Shown: positions 26,858 to 37,583 of the stretch, one piece after another | Layout of the letters: every line of letters starts with the position of its first letter | Numbering within the stretch: the stretch's first letter is position 1 | DNA from: Advenella faeciporci | GTDB lineage: Bacteria > Pseudomonadota > Gammaproteobacteria > Burkholderiales > Burkholderiaceae_B | Length of the DNA: 64,000 nucleotides | Reading direction: 5' to 3' | NCBI RefSeq assembly: GCF_014652395.1 | Contig: NZ_BMYS01000002.1 | Coordinates: 1 to 64,000 of the forward strand | Program-made: the position numbers and the translations under genes | Notes under the pieces: generated by a model | Database searches by the model: none | Told to the model about the DNA's origin: nothing | Seen by the model: only the letters and a program-made list of their open reading frames with translations

Positions 26858-28093
26858 TCAGGATGTTTTTTTGTCGGTTAAGGCTGTTTTGCTGTTCATG
26901 ATGAAAAATGCCAGCAATCCGATAACAATCCCCCAGAAGGCCGAGCCCAGACCCCACATGGACATGCCTGAGGCAGTGGCCAGAAAAGTAATCAGTGAAG
27001 CTTCGCGGTGTTTCGTGTCTTCAATAACAATGGTCAGGTTGGCTGTAATGGCGCCAATCAGGGCCAGTCCGGCCAGAATGGTAATCAGTTCCTTGGGCAA
27101 GGCCGTGAAGAGCATCACGATGGTGCCCGCGAAAAGCCCGCCGATGAGATAGAAAAGCCCGTTTGAAATGCCAGCGACATACCTTTTACTCGGGTCTTCG
27201 TGGGCATCTTTACCGGTGCAGATGGCCGCTGTAATGGCAGCTAGGACAATGGTGATACCACCGGTAAAGGCAACCATTGCAGAGGCCAGGGCAGTAATAA
27301 CAATAATGGCCTTGGCCGGTACCCGGTATCCCGCCAGATTCAGGATCGTCATGCCAGGCAGGAATTGGCCGGTCAGGCTGACCAGGGTGAGCGGGATGGT
27401 AAAGCTCAGGAATGTCGCCAGATCAAACTCTGGCGCAATCAAAACCGGCATGGCCAATTTTGGGGACAAAATGCCCAGGTTGGTTTTGTCCAGTAAAAAG
27501 GCAATGGTAAAACCCACAATGGCTACAATGACAATGTTGTAGCGGGGCAGGTAACGCCGGGACAGAATATAGGCCAGAATCATCCCCACGGACAGCAAGG
27601 GGGACAGGGCGCTGGCCTCAAAGGCCCGCAGCCCGAACTGCAATAAAATACCGGCAATCATGCCCGCGGCAATGCCCTGGGGAATCAGGCGAACCGCCTT
27701 GTCAAAGTAGCCGGTAATACCAATGATAAACAGCAGCAGGGCCGAACTCAGGTAAGCACCCACGACCTGGCCCATGGTAATTTCCGGGAAAAGGGATATC
27801 AGCAACACCGTGCCGGGGGCTGACCAGGCGGTGACCACAGGTACTTTAAGCCACCAGCTAAGAAAAATACCCGAAATGCCGGCACCGATGGAAATGCCCC
27901 AGACCCATGAAACCATCATGTCATTGGAAATATTGCCCGTGGAGGCCGCCTGGAAAAATATAACCAGGGGGCCGGCATAGGAAATAAGTACGGCCAGGAA
28001 TCCGGAAACGATAGCGGAAATTGACCAATCAGTGGTTTTTTGTTTTAAGGGATATTTTTGCCCGGTATGTACCTTGTCTAGCCTGTCATTCAT
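26858..28093 (-). CDS. benE: Benzoate/H+ symporter BenE
   Basis: A 411-residue protein with eleven or twelve hydrophobic helices belonging to the BenE family of benzoate:proton symporters. The W-S-A-P-G-T segment after the third helix and the GLALIGAITANLTIVIEDTKHREASLITFLATASG ending region fit the family. It begins six bases after benD, so it is part of the operon. A second benzoate carrier of another family follows it. Confidence 0.88.
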   Translation of the reverse strand: MNDRLDKVHTGQKYPLKQKTTDWSISAIVSGFLAVLISYAGPLVIFFQAASTGNISNDMMVSWVWGISIGAGISGIFLSWWLKVPVVTAWSAPGTVLLISLFPEITMGQVVGAYLSSALLLFIIGITGYFDKAVRLIPQGIAAGMIAGILLQFGLRAFEASALSPLLSVGMILAYILSRRYLPRYNIVIVAIVGFTIAFLLDKTNLGILSPKLAMPVLIAPEFDLATFLSFTIPLTLVSLTGQFLPGMTILNLAGYRVPAKAIIVITALASAMVAFTGGITIVLAAITAAICTGKDAHEDPSKRYVAGISNGLFYLIGGLFAGTIVMLFTALPKELITILAGLALIGAITANLTIVIEDTKHREASLITFLATASGMSMWGLGSAFWGIVIGLLAFFIMNSKTALTDKKTS

Positions 28094-28099
28094 GACGGT

Positions 28100-28891
28100 T
28101 TACCCCATTCCCAGGTCGCCGCCGCCAACAGGCAACACCGTGCCGGTGATGTAGCTGGCTTCATCAGAGGCCAGGAAAAGAATGGCGTTAATCTGTTCCT
28201 GTATGGTCCCATAGCGCTTCATCAGGCTGCTTGATACCGTCTGGTCAACAATGGCCTGGTACCAGACTTTCTCCTGTTCTGATAACGGTTTTGGGTTGCG
28301 GGGTATTTGACGCGGTGGCGCTTCGGTGCCTCCCGTGGCAATCGCGTTGATGCGAATGTTGTTTTCAGCATGCTCCATGGCAAGGCTCATGGTCATGGCA
28401 TTGACACCGCCTTTGGCTGCCGCGTAGGGGATGCGATGGATACTGCGCGTGGCAATGGATGAAATGTTCACAATAACACCGCTTTTCTGGCTGATCATGG
28501 TGGGCAAAACGGCGCGGCAGCTCCATAGCGTGGGAAACAAAGAACGGTTCACTTCTGCCAGGATTTCGTCGGGCGCATATTCCTGATAGGGTTTGGCCCA
28601 GATGGTGCCTCCTACGTTATGAATCGAGACATCAATTTTGCCGTATATCTCAAGGGCACTTTGGGCGACTGCCTGGGCACCTTCCCAGGTTTCCAGGTCA
28701 GCCAGTACCGCATGCGCTTGACCGTTATTGTTATTAATGCGTTTGGCAACGTCCTGCACCAGCAGGTTGCGGTCTGCCAGAATCACTTTGCCACCTTCAG
28801 CAGCAATGGCGCAGGCCACGCCTTCACCAATGCCCTGGGCAGCGCCAGTAACAATGACAACCTTGTTTTCAAAGCGTGCATTCCGGTTCAT
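28100..28891 (-). CDS. benD: 1,6-dihydroxycyclohexa-2,4-diene-1-carboxylate dehydrogenase
   Basis: A 263-residue short-chain dehydrogenase that oxidises benzoate cis-diol to catechol with CO2 release. It has TGAAQGIGEG (NAD binding), the NVGGTIW segment, Ser in VNISSIATRS and the catalytic YAAAK. Presence of a diol dehydrogenase marks the operon as benzoate- rather than anthranilate-type, because the anthranilate diol decomposes without an enzyme. It starts three bases from benC. Confidence 0.93.
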   Translation of the reverse strand: MNRNARFENKVVIVTGAAQGIGEGVACAIAAEGGKVILADRNLLVQDVAKRINNNNGQAHAVLADLETWEGAQAVAQSALEIYGKIDVSIHNVGGTIWAKPYQEYAPDEILAEVNRSLFPTLWSCRAVLPTMISQKSGVIVNISSIATRSIHRIPYAAAKGGVNAMTMSLAMEHAENNIRINAIATGGTEAPPRQIPRNPKPLSEQEKVWYQAIVDQTVSSSLMKRYGTIQEQINAILFLASDEASYITGTVLPVGGGDLGMG

Positions 28892-28894
28892 GAA

Positions 28895-29982
<1,088 letters not shown>

Positions 29983-29989
29983 ACCGAAT

Positions 29990-30481
29990 TTAAATGTGAT
30001 AAATATCAATCAGCTGGTTGATGTAATCGTTTTTCAGAACCACATATTTGCGTTTTATGAGGGGGTCGGCATTGGAAAAATCAATCGTGTAACGGGACAT
30101 GCCAAAATAACTGTAGCAGGTTTTGTAACGAAAGCTCAGTGTATGCCAGTTGAACCGGATGGTCACCACCTTGCCTTCCTGTGATTCAATTTCCAGGTTG
30201 GAAATATTGTGGCTGGTACGGGTATCAGGCAATGTGGCGCTAGAACGCTCTGTCTTGATCCTGAAAACACGGTCTTCCAGTCCACCCCTGTCAGGGTAGT
30301 AAATCAGGGAGATTTCCTGCTCGGGATTGGTGGTCAGGGTATCGTTATCGTCCCAGGCGGGCATCCAGAATTGCGCATCCTGGTCATAGCAGTTTAACCA
30401 CTCATCCCATTGTGCATCATCAAGCAGGCGTGCTTCTTTGTACAGGAATTGCTGTATGGTTTCGTAAGGAATAGCGCTCAT
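29990..30481 (-). CDS. benB: Benzoate 1,2-dioxygenase, small (beta) subunit
   Basis: A 163-residue ring-hydroxylating dioxygenase beta subunit (cystatin-like fold, no cofactor). It begins [29 protein letters not shown] and has the DRGGLEDRVFRIKTERSSA stretch typical of the family. The ATG overlaps the benA stop by one base (TAATG), fixing the start and indicating translational coupling; an upstream extension inside benA is not supported. Confidence 0.94.
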   Translation of the reverse strand: MSAIPYETIQQFLYKEARLLDDAQWDEWLNCYDQDAQFWMPAWDDNDTLTTNPEQEISLIYYPDRGGLEDRVFRIKTERSSATLPDTRTSHNISNLEIESQEGKVVTIRFNWHTLSFRYKTCYSYFGMSRYTIDFSNADPLIKRKYVVLKNDYINQLIDIYHI

Positions 30482-31836
30482 TAATTTTTCTCCTGTTGCT
30501 GTGCAAGAGCTTTTTTCATGACTTCTGACCAATATCTGTGCTGAACGGTATAAAGGCCTTCATCTTCGGTTTTCAGGCCGCTCAGGACCGGTTTCAGTCC
30601 CAGGGTTTCGGCTGCCTCATCGGGGCCATCGATCCAGTGTACGGAACCGCGGCTCATGTCATTCCACTCCATGGCAATGCCGTTATAGCCAGCCTGGCAG
30701 GAGCGGAACTCTTCCAGATCATCGGGGGTGGCCATTCCGCTGGCATTGAAAAAGTCTTCATATTGGCGGATGCGACGGGCCCTGGCTTCCTTGTTTTCAC
30801 CCTTGGGGGCAATGCAGTAAATGGTGACTTCGGTTTTGTCAACGGACAGGGGGCGCAATACCCGGATTTGTGAACCGAACTGGTCCATCAGGTAAACGTT
30901 GGGGTATAGGCACAGGTTGCGTGAACGTTCAATCATCCATTTGGCTTTTTCTTCACCAAAATTCTTGATGTAGTCTTCTTTTTTGGGGAAATTGGGGCGG
31001 TCTTCAGGGTTGGCCCACTGTGTCCACAAAAGCATATGACCATAATCAAAAGCGTAGAAACCACCGCCTTGCTGACCCCATTTTCCGGCGCTCATGGCCC
31101 GGATTTTGTCTTCCTGGGCTTCTTTTTCCTTGCGCTGGTTGGTGGTTGCCGCATAATTCCAGTGAACCGCTGTTACATGGTAGCCATCGGCGCCATTCTC
31201 GGCCGTCAGTTTCCAGTTGCCTTCATAGGTATAGGTTGAAGAGCCTTTGAGCACTTCAAGGCCTTCTGGCGACTGGTCTACAATCATGTCAATGATTTTT
31301 GCCGCCTCACCCAGGAATTCTTCAAGGGGCACGACGTTTTCGTTCAGGCTGCCAAACAGAAAGCCACGATAGTTCTCAAAACGGGCCACTTTTTTCAGGT
31401 CATGTGAGCCGTCCTTGTTGAAGCATTCCGGGTAACCGGCCTCAACAGGATCCTTTACTTTCAGCAGTTTGCCACTGTTGTTGAATGTCCAGCCGTGAAA
31501 CTGGCAGGTATAGGTTGCCTTGTTGCCGCGTTTGAAACGGCACAATTGCGCACCCCGGTGCGAACAGGCATTAATGAAGGCGTTCAGTTCCCCCTGACGG
31601 TTGCGGGCAATAATTATGGGCTGGCGTCCCATATAAGTGGTGTAATAATCATTGATTTCCGGAATCTGGCTTTCATGGGCGAGGTAAATCCAGTTACCTT
31701 CGAATATGTGTTTCATTTCCAGTTCAAACAACTCCTGATTGGTGAAGATGCTTCGGTGGACGCGATAGTCGCCTTTTTCCTTGTCTTCAATCAGTAAATT
31801 GTCGATATTTATCTGGGTTTCCAGTGCTGCAGTCAT
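30481..31836 (-). CDS. benA: Benzoate 1,2-dioxygenase, large (alpha) subunit
   Basis: A 451-residue catalytic subunit converting benzoate to its 1,2-cis-dihydrodiol. Rieske ligands are C91-x-H93 and C111-x2-H114; mononuclear iron ligands lie in [14 protein letters not shown]. Length and the adjacent benB, benC and benD point to benzoate; toluates are possible relatives. It lies 98 bases from catA, with a hairpin between. Confidence 0.94.
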   Translation of the reverse strand: MTAALETQINIDNLLIEDKEKGDYRVHRSIFTNQELFELEMKHIFEGNWIYLAHESQIPEINDYYTTYMGRQPIIIARNRQGELNAFINACSHRGAQLCRFKRGNKATYTCQFHGWTFNNSGKLLKVKDPVEAGYPECFNKDGSHDLKKVARFENYRGFLFGSLNENVVPLEEFLGEAAKIIDMIVDQSPEGLEVLKGSSTYTYEGNWKLTAENGADGYHVTAVHWNYAATTNQRKEKEAQEDKIRAMSAGKWGQQGGGFYAFDYGHMLLWTQWANPEDRPNFPKKEDYIKNFGEEKAKWMIERSRNLCLYPNVYLMDQFGSQIRVLRPLSVDKTEVTIYCIAPKGENKEARARRIRQYEDFFNASGMATPDDLEEFRSCQAGYNGIAMEWNDMSRGSVHWIDGPDEAAETLGLKPVLSGLKTEDEGLYTVQHRYWSEVMKKALAQQQEKN

Positions 31837-31868
31837 CAGCTTTCTCCATTTTTAAGCAAAAATCTGGC

Positions 31869-31895
31869 TTGCCTGCGGCTAGGGGCGGCAGGCAA
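31869..31895 (-). other. Hairpin between catA and benA
   Basis: TTGCCTGC pairs with GCAGGCAA (8 bp, 11-base loop). Read leftward it is followed a few bases later by TTTTT, so it could act as a weak, partial terminator reducing benABC relative to catA, or as an RNA-stability element. Confidence 0.5.
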
Positions 31896-31934
31896 TTGGA
31901 ATTGAATGGGGGGTGTGGGCAGGAAAGCCGGGTG

Positions 31935-32855
31935 TCAGGCTGCAGCCCTGCGGCGCTCAACAACGGAAGAGGGGGCTTCCTGGATGTCTTTCAACAAATG
32001 AATATCAAAGACGATGTTTTTGTAGGGACGTTCAAGGCCGTTTTGTTTAATCAGGTCTGGATCGGTGATTTCATTAACAGGTGGAACCAGGCCTTCGCGG
32101 CTGGCAAAAGCAAAATCGTCCCACAGATATTCATCACCATCGATATTGATCTGGGTTGTCAGTTTGCGATGCCCGGGAGCCGAGATGAAATAATGGATAT
32201 GGGCGGGACGATTGCCGTGACGGCCAAGCATATCGAGTAACGCCTGGGTGGTGCCTTCAGGAGGACAGGCATAGCCGACGGGCATGATACTTTGTGCCTT
32301 GTAGTGGCCATTGGCGTCGGTGTAGATGGTACGGCGCAAATTGAAAGCGGATTGGGACTTGTCAAAATAGGAATAACAGCCATTGGTATTGGCATGCCAG
32401 ATTTCAACTTTGGCATTTTGCAGGGGTTTGCCGTCTGCATCATAAACCGTACCTTCGATGATCAACGGGTCAGCCTTGTCGCTTTCGGTGCCATCATCCA
32501 TACGGGTAAATCCTATACTCTCGGGGGCACCGGCAACATATAATGGACCTTCAATAGTCCTGGGTGTTCCGCCAGTCAGGCCCAGTCTTGCTTCCGCTTC
32601 ATCAGACCGAATGTCAATAAAGCGCTCCAGGCCCAGGCCTGCGGCCAGCAAGCCCAACTCATTGGCTTTTCCGGCATCCGTCAGGTATTCAATGCCTTTC
32701 CAGATTTCAGCAGGCTGAAGGTCAAGATCTTCAATGGCCTTGAAAAGATCGCCCAGCAAACGGACAACAACGGTTTGTACGCGATGGTTGACATCGCCTT
32801 CTGCCTTGTCCTGAATGAAGGTTTTAACCAGTTGATCTATTTGAGCGTGGTTCAT
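31935..32855 (-). CDS. catA: Catechol 1,2-dioxygenase
   Basis: A 306-residue intradiol dioxygenase cleaving catechol to cis,cis-muconate. Its Fe(III) ligands appear as Tyr about 161 (NGCYSYFDKSQ), Tyr about 195 (PVGYACP) and His219/His221 (RPAHIHYFISAPGH). The N-terminal helical dimerisation domain is complete. It is the first gene read from the divergent regulator. AAAGGAG precedes the start. Muconate cycloisomerase and later genes are absent nearby. Confidence 0.95.
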   Translation of the reverse strand: MNHAQIDQLVKTFIQDKAEGDVNHRVQTVVVRLLGDLFKAIEDLDLQPAEIWKGIEYLTDAGKANELGLLAAGLGLERFIDIRSDEAEARLGLTGGTPRTIEGPLYVAGAPESIGFTRMDDGTESDKADPLIIEGTVYDADGKPLQNAKVEIWHANTNGCYSYFDKSQSAFNLRRTIYTDANGHYKAQSIMPVGYACPPEGTTQALLDMLGRHGNRPAHIHYFISAPGHRKLTTQINIDGDEYLWDDFAFASREGLVPPVNEITDPDLIKQNGLERPYKNIVFDIHLLKDIQEAPSSVVERRRAAA

Positions 32856-32979
32856 GTTATCTCCTTTGACAAATCCAGTTAACTTTAAATTTAAATCAAT
32901 ATCTGTTATTTTGGTGGTGATTTTTATTATTTTGACGTAAGGTTAATCTTGATCGGTTAGCTTGTCTAAGACTGTTTCA

Positions 32980-33005
32980 GTATGTTTTTCATACTTTAAA
33001 GGTAT
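32980..33005. promoter_or_regulatory. BenM/CatM-type operator, ATAC-N7-GTAT
   Basis: ATAC at 32991-32994 and GTAT at 33002-33005 with exactly seven bases between match the consensus bound by Acinetobacter BenM and CatM. A further GTAT at 32980-32983 is spaced another seven bases upstream, giving GTAT-N7-ATAC-N7-GTAT. It lies immediately before the regulator start codon and about 130 bases from catA, so the bound protein could repress itself and act on catA. Confidence 0.65.
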
Positions 33006-33009
33006 TGAG

Positions 33010-33921
33010 TTGGAATTAAGACATTTGCGCTATTTTGTTGCGGTTGCCGAGGAGAAGAATTTCACTCGCGCAGCTGAAAAACTTTTTATTGCCCAGCCGC
33101 CATTAAGCCGGCAAATCCAGCAGCTGGAAGAAGAGCTGGGCGTCAAGCTGTTTGAAAGGGGAGTCCGGCCCTTGAAAACAACCATGGCAGGGGAATTTTT
33201 TTATGAGCATGCCAAACAATTGCTGGTGCAGGTCAATGAGCTGAAACTCATGACCCAAAGGTTGGGCAATGTCAATGAAAGCCTGAAGGTGGCCTATGTG
33301 GCTTCGACACTGTATGGCAAACTGCCGCAAATCATCAATATTTTCCGGCAACGATACGGCAATATAGCGCTGGAGCTGTTTGAAATGACCACCATGGAGC
33401 AGATACATGCCCTGAAAGAAGGTGACATTGATATTGGTTTCGGGCGTCTTTACCTTCAGGACCCCAGTGTTCGGCGTATTGTTTTAAGAAAGGAGCCGTT
33501 GGTATTGGCCGTTCCGTTCAATCATCGGTTTATTGGCAGGAAAGAAATCACGCTTGATCAAATTGTCAGTGAAAAAATCATTATCTATCCCCAAAAGCCA
33601 AGGCCCAGTTTTGCCGATCAGGTACTGGAAATATTCAAGTTCATTGGCTTGCAACCAGAAAGGCTGTTTGAGGCCAGGGAATTGCATATAGCCATGGGCC
33701 TGGTTGCCGCCGGAGAAGGGGTTTCACTGGTCCCTGAAGGTCTTGCCAGGGTCAATGTACAGGATATCGCATTTATTCCCATTGTGGATGACCATGCGTT
33801 TTCTCCCATTATGATGAGCACCCGGACCAAGGATAAATCTGACAATATCAGGAATATGCTGAATGTTATTTATGATATTTATGACCAGGAGAAAATCGCT
33901 TATATCCGTCGCAAAATATAA
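33010..33921 (+). CDS. LysR-family regulator of the catA-ben operon (BenM/CatM type)
   Basis: About 303 residues: N-terminal winged helix (ELRHLRYFVAVAEEKNFTRAAEKLFIAQPPLSRQIQQLEEELG) and a two-lobed effector domain. Long stretches recall Acinetobacter BenM/CatM (GFGRL, IRRIVL-like VRRIVLRKEPL, LGLVAAGEGV-like segments), which respond to cis,cis-muconate and benzoate. The TTG at 33010 is chosen because the family begins MELRHL and because the frame extension to 32962 would run through the operator. Divergent from catA. Confidence 0.88.
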   Translation: MELRHLRYFVAVAEEKNFTRAAEKLFIAQPPLSRQIQQLEEELGVKLFERGVRPLKTTMAGEFFYEHAKQLLVQVNELKLMTQRLGNVNESLKVAYVASTLYGKLPQIINIFRQRYGNIALELFEMTTMEQIHALKEGDIDIGFGRLYLQDPSVRRIVLRKEPLVLAVPFNHRFIGRKEITLDQIVSEKIIIYPQKPRPSFADQVLEIFKFIGLQPERLFEARELHIAMGLVAAGEGVSLVPEGLARVNVQDIAFIPIVDDHAFSPIMMSTRTKDKSDNIRNMLNVIYDIYDQEKIAYIRRKI

Positions 33922-33922
33922 A

Positions 33923-33947
33923 CGGGTATGCCTTGCTGGCATACCCG
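33923..33947 (-). terminator. Terminator for the ABC-transporter operon
   Basis: Perfect 10-bp stem CGGGTATGCC/GGCATACCCG with 5-base loop, directly after the regulator stop. T-rich sequence follows on the minus strand (TTTATATTTT), so it serves the leftward ehu-like genes. Confidence 0.7.
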
Positions 33948-33994
33948 CTCCGGTTAGTTGATATTTTTTAGGTATGAATCAGGCCAGAGAAATT

Positions 33995-34768
33995 TCAGGC
34001 TTGAATGAAAGACTTGAGAAAAGCCTGCGTCCTTTCCTCTTTGGGTGAAGTGAAAACCTCTTCCGGAGGGCCTTCTTCCACAATATTCCCCTTGTCAATA
34101 AAGCAGATCCGGTCGGATATTTGCCTTGCAAACTGCATTTCATGGGTTACCAGTAACATGGTTAAATCATGCTTTTCGGCCAGGCGCTGAATAACACCCA
34201 GTACTTCACCAACCAGTTCAGGGTCCAGGGCAGAGGTGGGTTCATCAAACAGCATGATATTGGGGCGGGTGGCCAGCGCCCGCGCAATCGCCACCCGCTG
34301 TTGCTGTCCACCGGAAAGCTGGGAGGGGAACTTGTCTGCGTGTTCGCTTAAGCCAACCAGGTCCAAATATTCATCAGCCAGCTCATTGGCTTCTTTGTGG
34401 GATAACTTGTGAACATGGATAGGCGCTTCGGTAATGTTGCGCCTGACCGTCATATGCGGAAAAAGATTGAACTGCTGGAAAACCATGCTCATTTCCTTGC
34501 GCATCTGCCTGAGGTGATGCTCGCTGGCGGGAACTGTTTGGCCATTTTTGTATTCATGCCATAATGGTTTGCCGGCAACGTGAATGATACCATCATCAAT
34601 GGTTTCAAGTGTCATGAGGATGCGCAAAATGGTTGACTTGCCAGACCCCGATGGGCCGATGATGGTCACTTTTTCATTCTTGGCGACTTCAAAATTCAAT
34701 TTGTCCAATATCGTGACATTGCCGAATTTTTTGGTTACATTTTCAAACTTGATGATGGCATCGTTCAT
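33995..34768 (-). CDS. ehuA: Polar amino-acid/ectoine-type ABC transporter ATPase
   Basis: A 257-residue ATP-binding subunit of the PAAT family: Walker [11 protein letters not shown]-loop [13 protein letters not shown], signature [15 protein letters not shown], Walker [15 protein letters not shown]-loop VTHEM. It overlaps the start of the next permease gene by four bases. The name ehuA is inferred from the binding protein encoded in the same operon; other polar amino acids remain possible. Confidence 0.75.
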   Translation of the reverse strand: MNDAIIKFENVTKKFGNVTILDKLNFEVAKNEKVTIIGPSGSGKSTILRILMTLETIDDGIIHVAGKPLWHEYKNGQTVPASEHHLRQMRKEMSMVFQQFNLFPHMTVRRNITEAPIHVHKLSHKEANELADEYLDLVGLSEHADKFPSQLSGGQQQRVAIARALATRPNIMLFDEPTSALDPELVGEVLGVIQRLAEKHDLTMLLVTHEMQFARQISDRICFIDKGNIVEEGPPEEVFTSPKEERTQAFLKSFIQA

Positions 34769-35457
34769 TTCAATGGAATTCCTTTTTTTGGCAGGCGCTT
34801 GTCCAGATACCGGATGCCTGCCGAGGCCAGCAGGGTTAGCAACAGATAAATGATGCCAACCATGGAAAGGGGGATGAGGTAGTTAAAGGTGCGGTCGCCA
34901 ATAATTCTGGCCACATTCAGTATTTCAAGAATGGCAATAACAGAAAGGACCGGCACGTCTTTCATGATGGAAACCAGGTAATTGCCCAGCGCCGGGATAA
35001 TGCGGGGGATGGCTTGCGGCAAAATGATAAACATGAAAGTGTGTAGGGGCGTGAAATCCAGCACCCGTGAGGCTTCGGTCTGGCCATGTGGGATGGATTC
35101 CAGGCCGGCCCGGTAAACTTCAGAAGTATAGGCGCTGTATTGCAGGCCCAGGGCCAGGGCGCCTGTCATGAAAGCCGGCAAAATAATGCCGTATTCGGGT
35201 AATACATAATATAAGAAAAACAGTTGAACCAGCAGGGGCGTGTCCCTGATGAATTCGGTAATGAAATATGCGGGCCAGGAAATAATGCGTAACCGGGCCC
35301 CTTTAAGTGCGGCCAGTACCAGGCCTAATACCAGGGCCACTAAAAAACCAACCAGTGTAGCCTGTATGGTAACCACCAGTCCTTTGAAAAGGATGGGCAG
35401 GATAGACAAGGCAAAAAACCAATTGTTGGCGGTGTCCCACTCTATGCCAAATAACAT
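34765..35457 (-). CDS. ehuD: ABC transporter permease (EhuD-like)
   Basis: About 230 residues with five membrane helices and the HisMQ-type EAA loop around [42 protein letters not shown]. The ATG at 35457, one base after the partner permease stop, is preferred to an in-frame start inside that gene. Forms a heterodimeric channel with the following permease. Confidence 0.78.
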   Translation of the reverse strand: MLFGIEWDTANNWFFALSILPILFKGLVVTIQATLVGFLVALVLGLVLAALKGARLRIISWPAYFITEFIRDTPLLVQLFFLYYVLPEYGIILPAFMTGALALGLQYSAYTSEVYRAGLESIPHGQTEASRVLDFTPLHTFMFIILPQAIPRIIPALGNYLVSIMKDVPVLSVIAILEILNVARIIGDRTFNYLIPLSMVGIIYLLLTLLASAGIRYLDKRLPKKGIPLK

Positions 35458-35458
35458 G

Positions 35459-36133
35459 TTAAATTTTCCTTGTGCGCCAGCGGCTTGCGTAGCATTCAAG
35501 TATTTTCATCAAGGCGCTTAAGACCAGTGCCATGCCAAAATACATGAACAGCAAGAGGGTGTAAATGGTTGTGCTGTCCTGGGTGTAGTTGCGCAACTGT
35601 TCAGCCCGGAAGGTCATGTCGCCCAGGCTGATCAGGGAAACCAGGGCCGTGTCTTTCAGGTTCTGGATGGCAAGATTGCCAAAACTGGGCATCATTTCAG
35701 GAATGGCCTGGGGCAATACAATCCGCCACAAGGTTTGCTTGGGCGTAAAGTCCAGTGCCTTGGCAGCCTCGTATTGATTCCCGGGAACTGCCTGAATGGC
35801 GCCACGCACCACTTCGGCACCGTAGGCGCCAATGTTAAGGCCCAGGGCAATAGTGCCTGCCAGTAAGGGGGGCATACGTAAATCCACCCCAATTGCCTGC
35901 CCCAGGATGGGCAAGGCAAAGTAAAGCCAGAACAACTGCACCAGTAAAGAGGTGCCACGGAAAAACTCAATGAAGCAAATTGACAGCCACCGGGTGGCGC
36001 GGTTTGTTGACAGCTTGCCAATGCCTGCCATAAAAGCAACCATGCCACCCAAAATGGTGGAATAGAGGGTTAGCTGCAAAGTCACCCATGCGCCATCAAG
36101 CAAAGGGTCTACATACGATAGCAGGTTATCCAT
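35459..36133 (-). CDS. ehuC: ABC transporter permease (EhuC-like)
   Basis: A 224-residue HisMQ-family permease with about five helices and the EAA motif VRGAIQAVPGNQYEAAKALDFTPKQTLWRIVLPQAIPEMMP. The FRGTSLLVQLFWLYFALP stretch is characteristic of polar amino-acid uptake systems. 57 bases separate it from the binding-protein gene upstream. Confidence 0.78.
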   Translation of the reverse strand: MDNLLSYVDPLLDGAWVTLQLTLYSTILGGMVAFMAGIGKLSTNRATRWLSICFIEFFRGTSLLVQLFWLYFALPILGQAIGVDLRMPPLLAGTIALGLNIGAYGAEVVRGAIQAVPGNQYEAAKALDFTPKQTLWRIVLPQAIPEMMPSFGNLAIQNLKDTALVSLISLGDMTFRAEQLRNYTQDSTTIYTLLLFMYFGMALVLSALMKILECYASRWRTRKI

Positions 36134-36190
36134 GATGCCTTTCCTGACTTATTCCCGTGTAACACCTGCTATTCATAACTGCGGAGCGAA

Positions 36191-37051
36191 TTACTTTGCA
36201 CATAGTTGCGCGGTGGTTTTTTTAGGTGATTCCTGAATATCGGTTTCACTGAAACCGTAGCCGGCCAGAATGTTTTTCCATTCATCGGTTTGCTTGATTT
36301 CAAGCAGTTCCTTGTTGACGGCATCACGCAGATCAGTAGAGGCAAGTGCGAAAGTGAAACCACCCCAGCTTCTGACCGGATTGCCATTCACCACAGGGTC
36401 TGTAAATCCGCTGGCTGCTTCAACGCGATCGCTTTTGGAAGCAAGCTCACTAACGGTCAGGCTGGTTGCTGCATAAGCTGCAGCGCGTCCGGTTGAAATA
36501 GTAGAGATGGCATCGGCATTATTGGCGATGGTCACCATTCTGTTGTCATCGACCTTAAGGGCCTGCATCATTTCAAGTTGGTCGGCGCCCGCCATGATGG
36601 CCACTTTGAGCTTGTTGTCGGTGAAGTCTTCATATTTGTGAATGTTCTCCGGGTTGCCTTTGGCAACCAGCAGGCCTTCACCATACGAGCTGTTGGGCTC
36701 TGAAAAATGCACTTCAGTACAGCGCTGGGGCAAAATGGCCATTTCTGCAGCCACCATGTCAAAACGGTCTGCTTTCAGGCCAGGAATAAGGGAACCAAAA
36801 TTGGTGGTGACCCAGCGGATTTCCTTGATGCCCAGTCTTTCCATAATCAGTTTTGCCACATCGGGACCGGCGCCTTTTGCTTCATTGCCGGGGGTCATGT
36901 AGCCATATGGAATTTCATTGGCAACGGCAATGCGGATATAACCGTTATCCTGGATGTTCTTGAGACTTGCCGCATTACTTGAAGCTGAGAATAATAATGC
37001 CGTTGAAGCAAGTGATAGTGCAGATATAAATGAAATATGAGCTTTTTTCAT
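36191..37051 (-). CDS. ehuB: Periplasmic binding protein, ectoine/hydroxyectoine (EhuB) type
   Basis: A 286-residue class II binding protein with an N-terminal signal peptide ending near SNAASL. The GYIRIAVANEIPYGYM start, GAGPDVAKLIMERLGI, SLIPGLKADRFDMVAAEM and the C-terminal LAGYGFSETDIQ...TTAQLCA layout recall EhuB of the ectoine transporter. First gene of ehuBCDA. No ectoine-degradation genes are adjacent, so the substrate assignment is tentative. Confidence 0.7.
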   Translation of the reverse strand: MKKAHISFISALSLASTALLFSASSNAASLKNIQDNGYIRIAVANEIPYGYMTPGNEAKGAGPDVAKLIMERLGIKEIRWVTTNFGSLIPGLKADRFDMVAAEMAILPQRCTEVHFSEPNSSYGEGLLVAKGNPENIHKYEDFTDNKLKVAIMAGADQLEMMQALKVDDNRMVTIANNADAISTISTGRAAAYAATSLTVSELASKSDRVEAASGFTDPVVNGNPVRSWGGFTFALASTDLRDAVNKELLEIKQTDEWKNILAGYGFSETDIQESPKKTTAQLCAK

Positions 37052-37583
37052 CGTGGTCTCCAGTTTTTAAATTATATATTTCTTATTTAAAATAATTTGC
37101 TAATTTAAAAAAAGTATACATTTGAAATAAAAAATATAATGAACGAACTCTATTTTTAGAGTAACAGAAAAGCATGGCTGATGAACGGATAAGGATGTTA
37201 TATACCCTGACTTTGTGTAACAAAAAACTACAAAAGAAACAATGGTTACATCTTGGTTTCAAAAAATAAACATATAAATCAAATGCTTGGATGCCACAAA
37301 AAAATACTGCAAAGTGTTGGGTGAGACATACATTAATTATTATTTGCAGCAATCTATATCAACAATGCTATATAAAATCTTTTATTTCTATTGGATGTAT
37401 TTGATTTTTCTGAGTGGTCAAATAAAATGATGGCTATATCTTTATTGAATATTTTTATTAATTAAGCTGTTTGGCCTTAATAAATATTAGCGTTCATAAG
37501 GCGATTAATAATATATATTGCATATGTGTTTATGGGGTTGGTTCCCACACATGGCAAATACACTACTACACTTATCAAGAATC
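37052..37583. other. Long AT-rich intergenic region
   Basis: About 530 very AT-rich bases between the divergent ehu-like and trhP genes. It must contain both promoters. A small dyad (CTCTATTTTTAGAG, 37148-37161) is the only structure I noted. No convincing gene. Confidence 0.5.
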
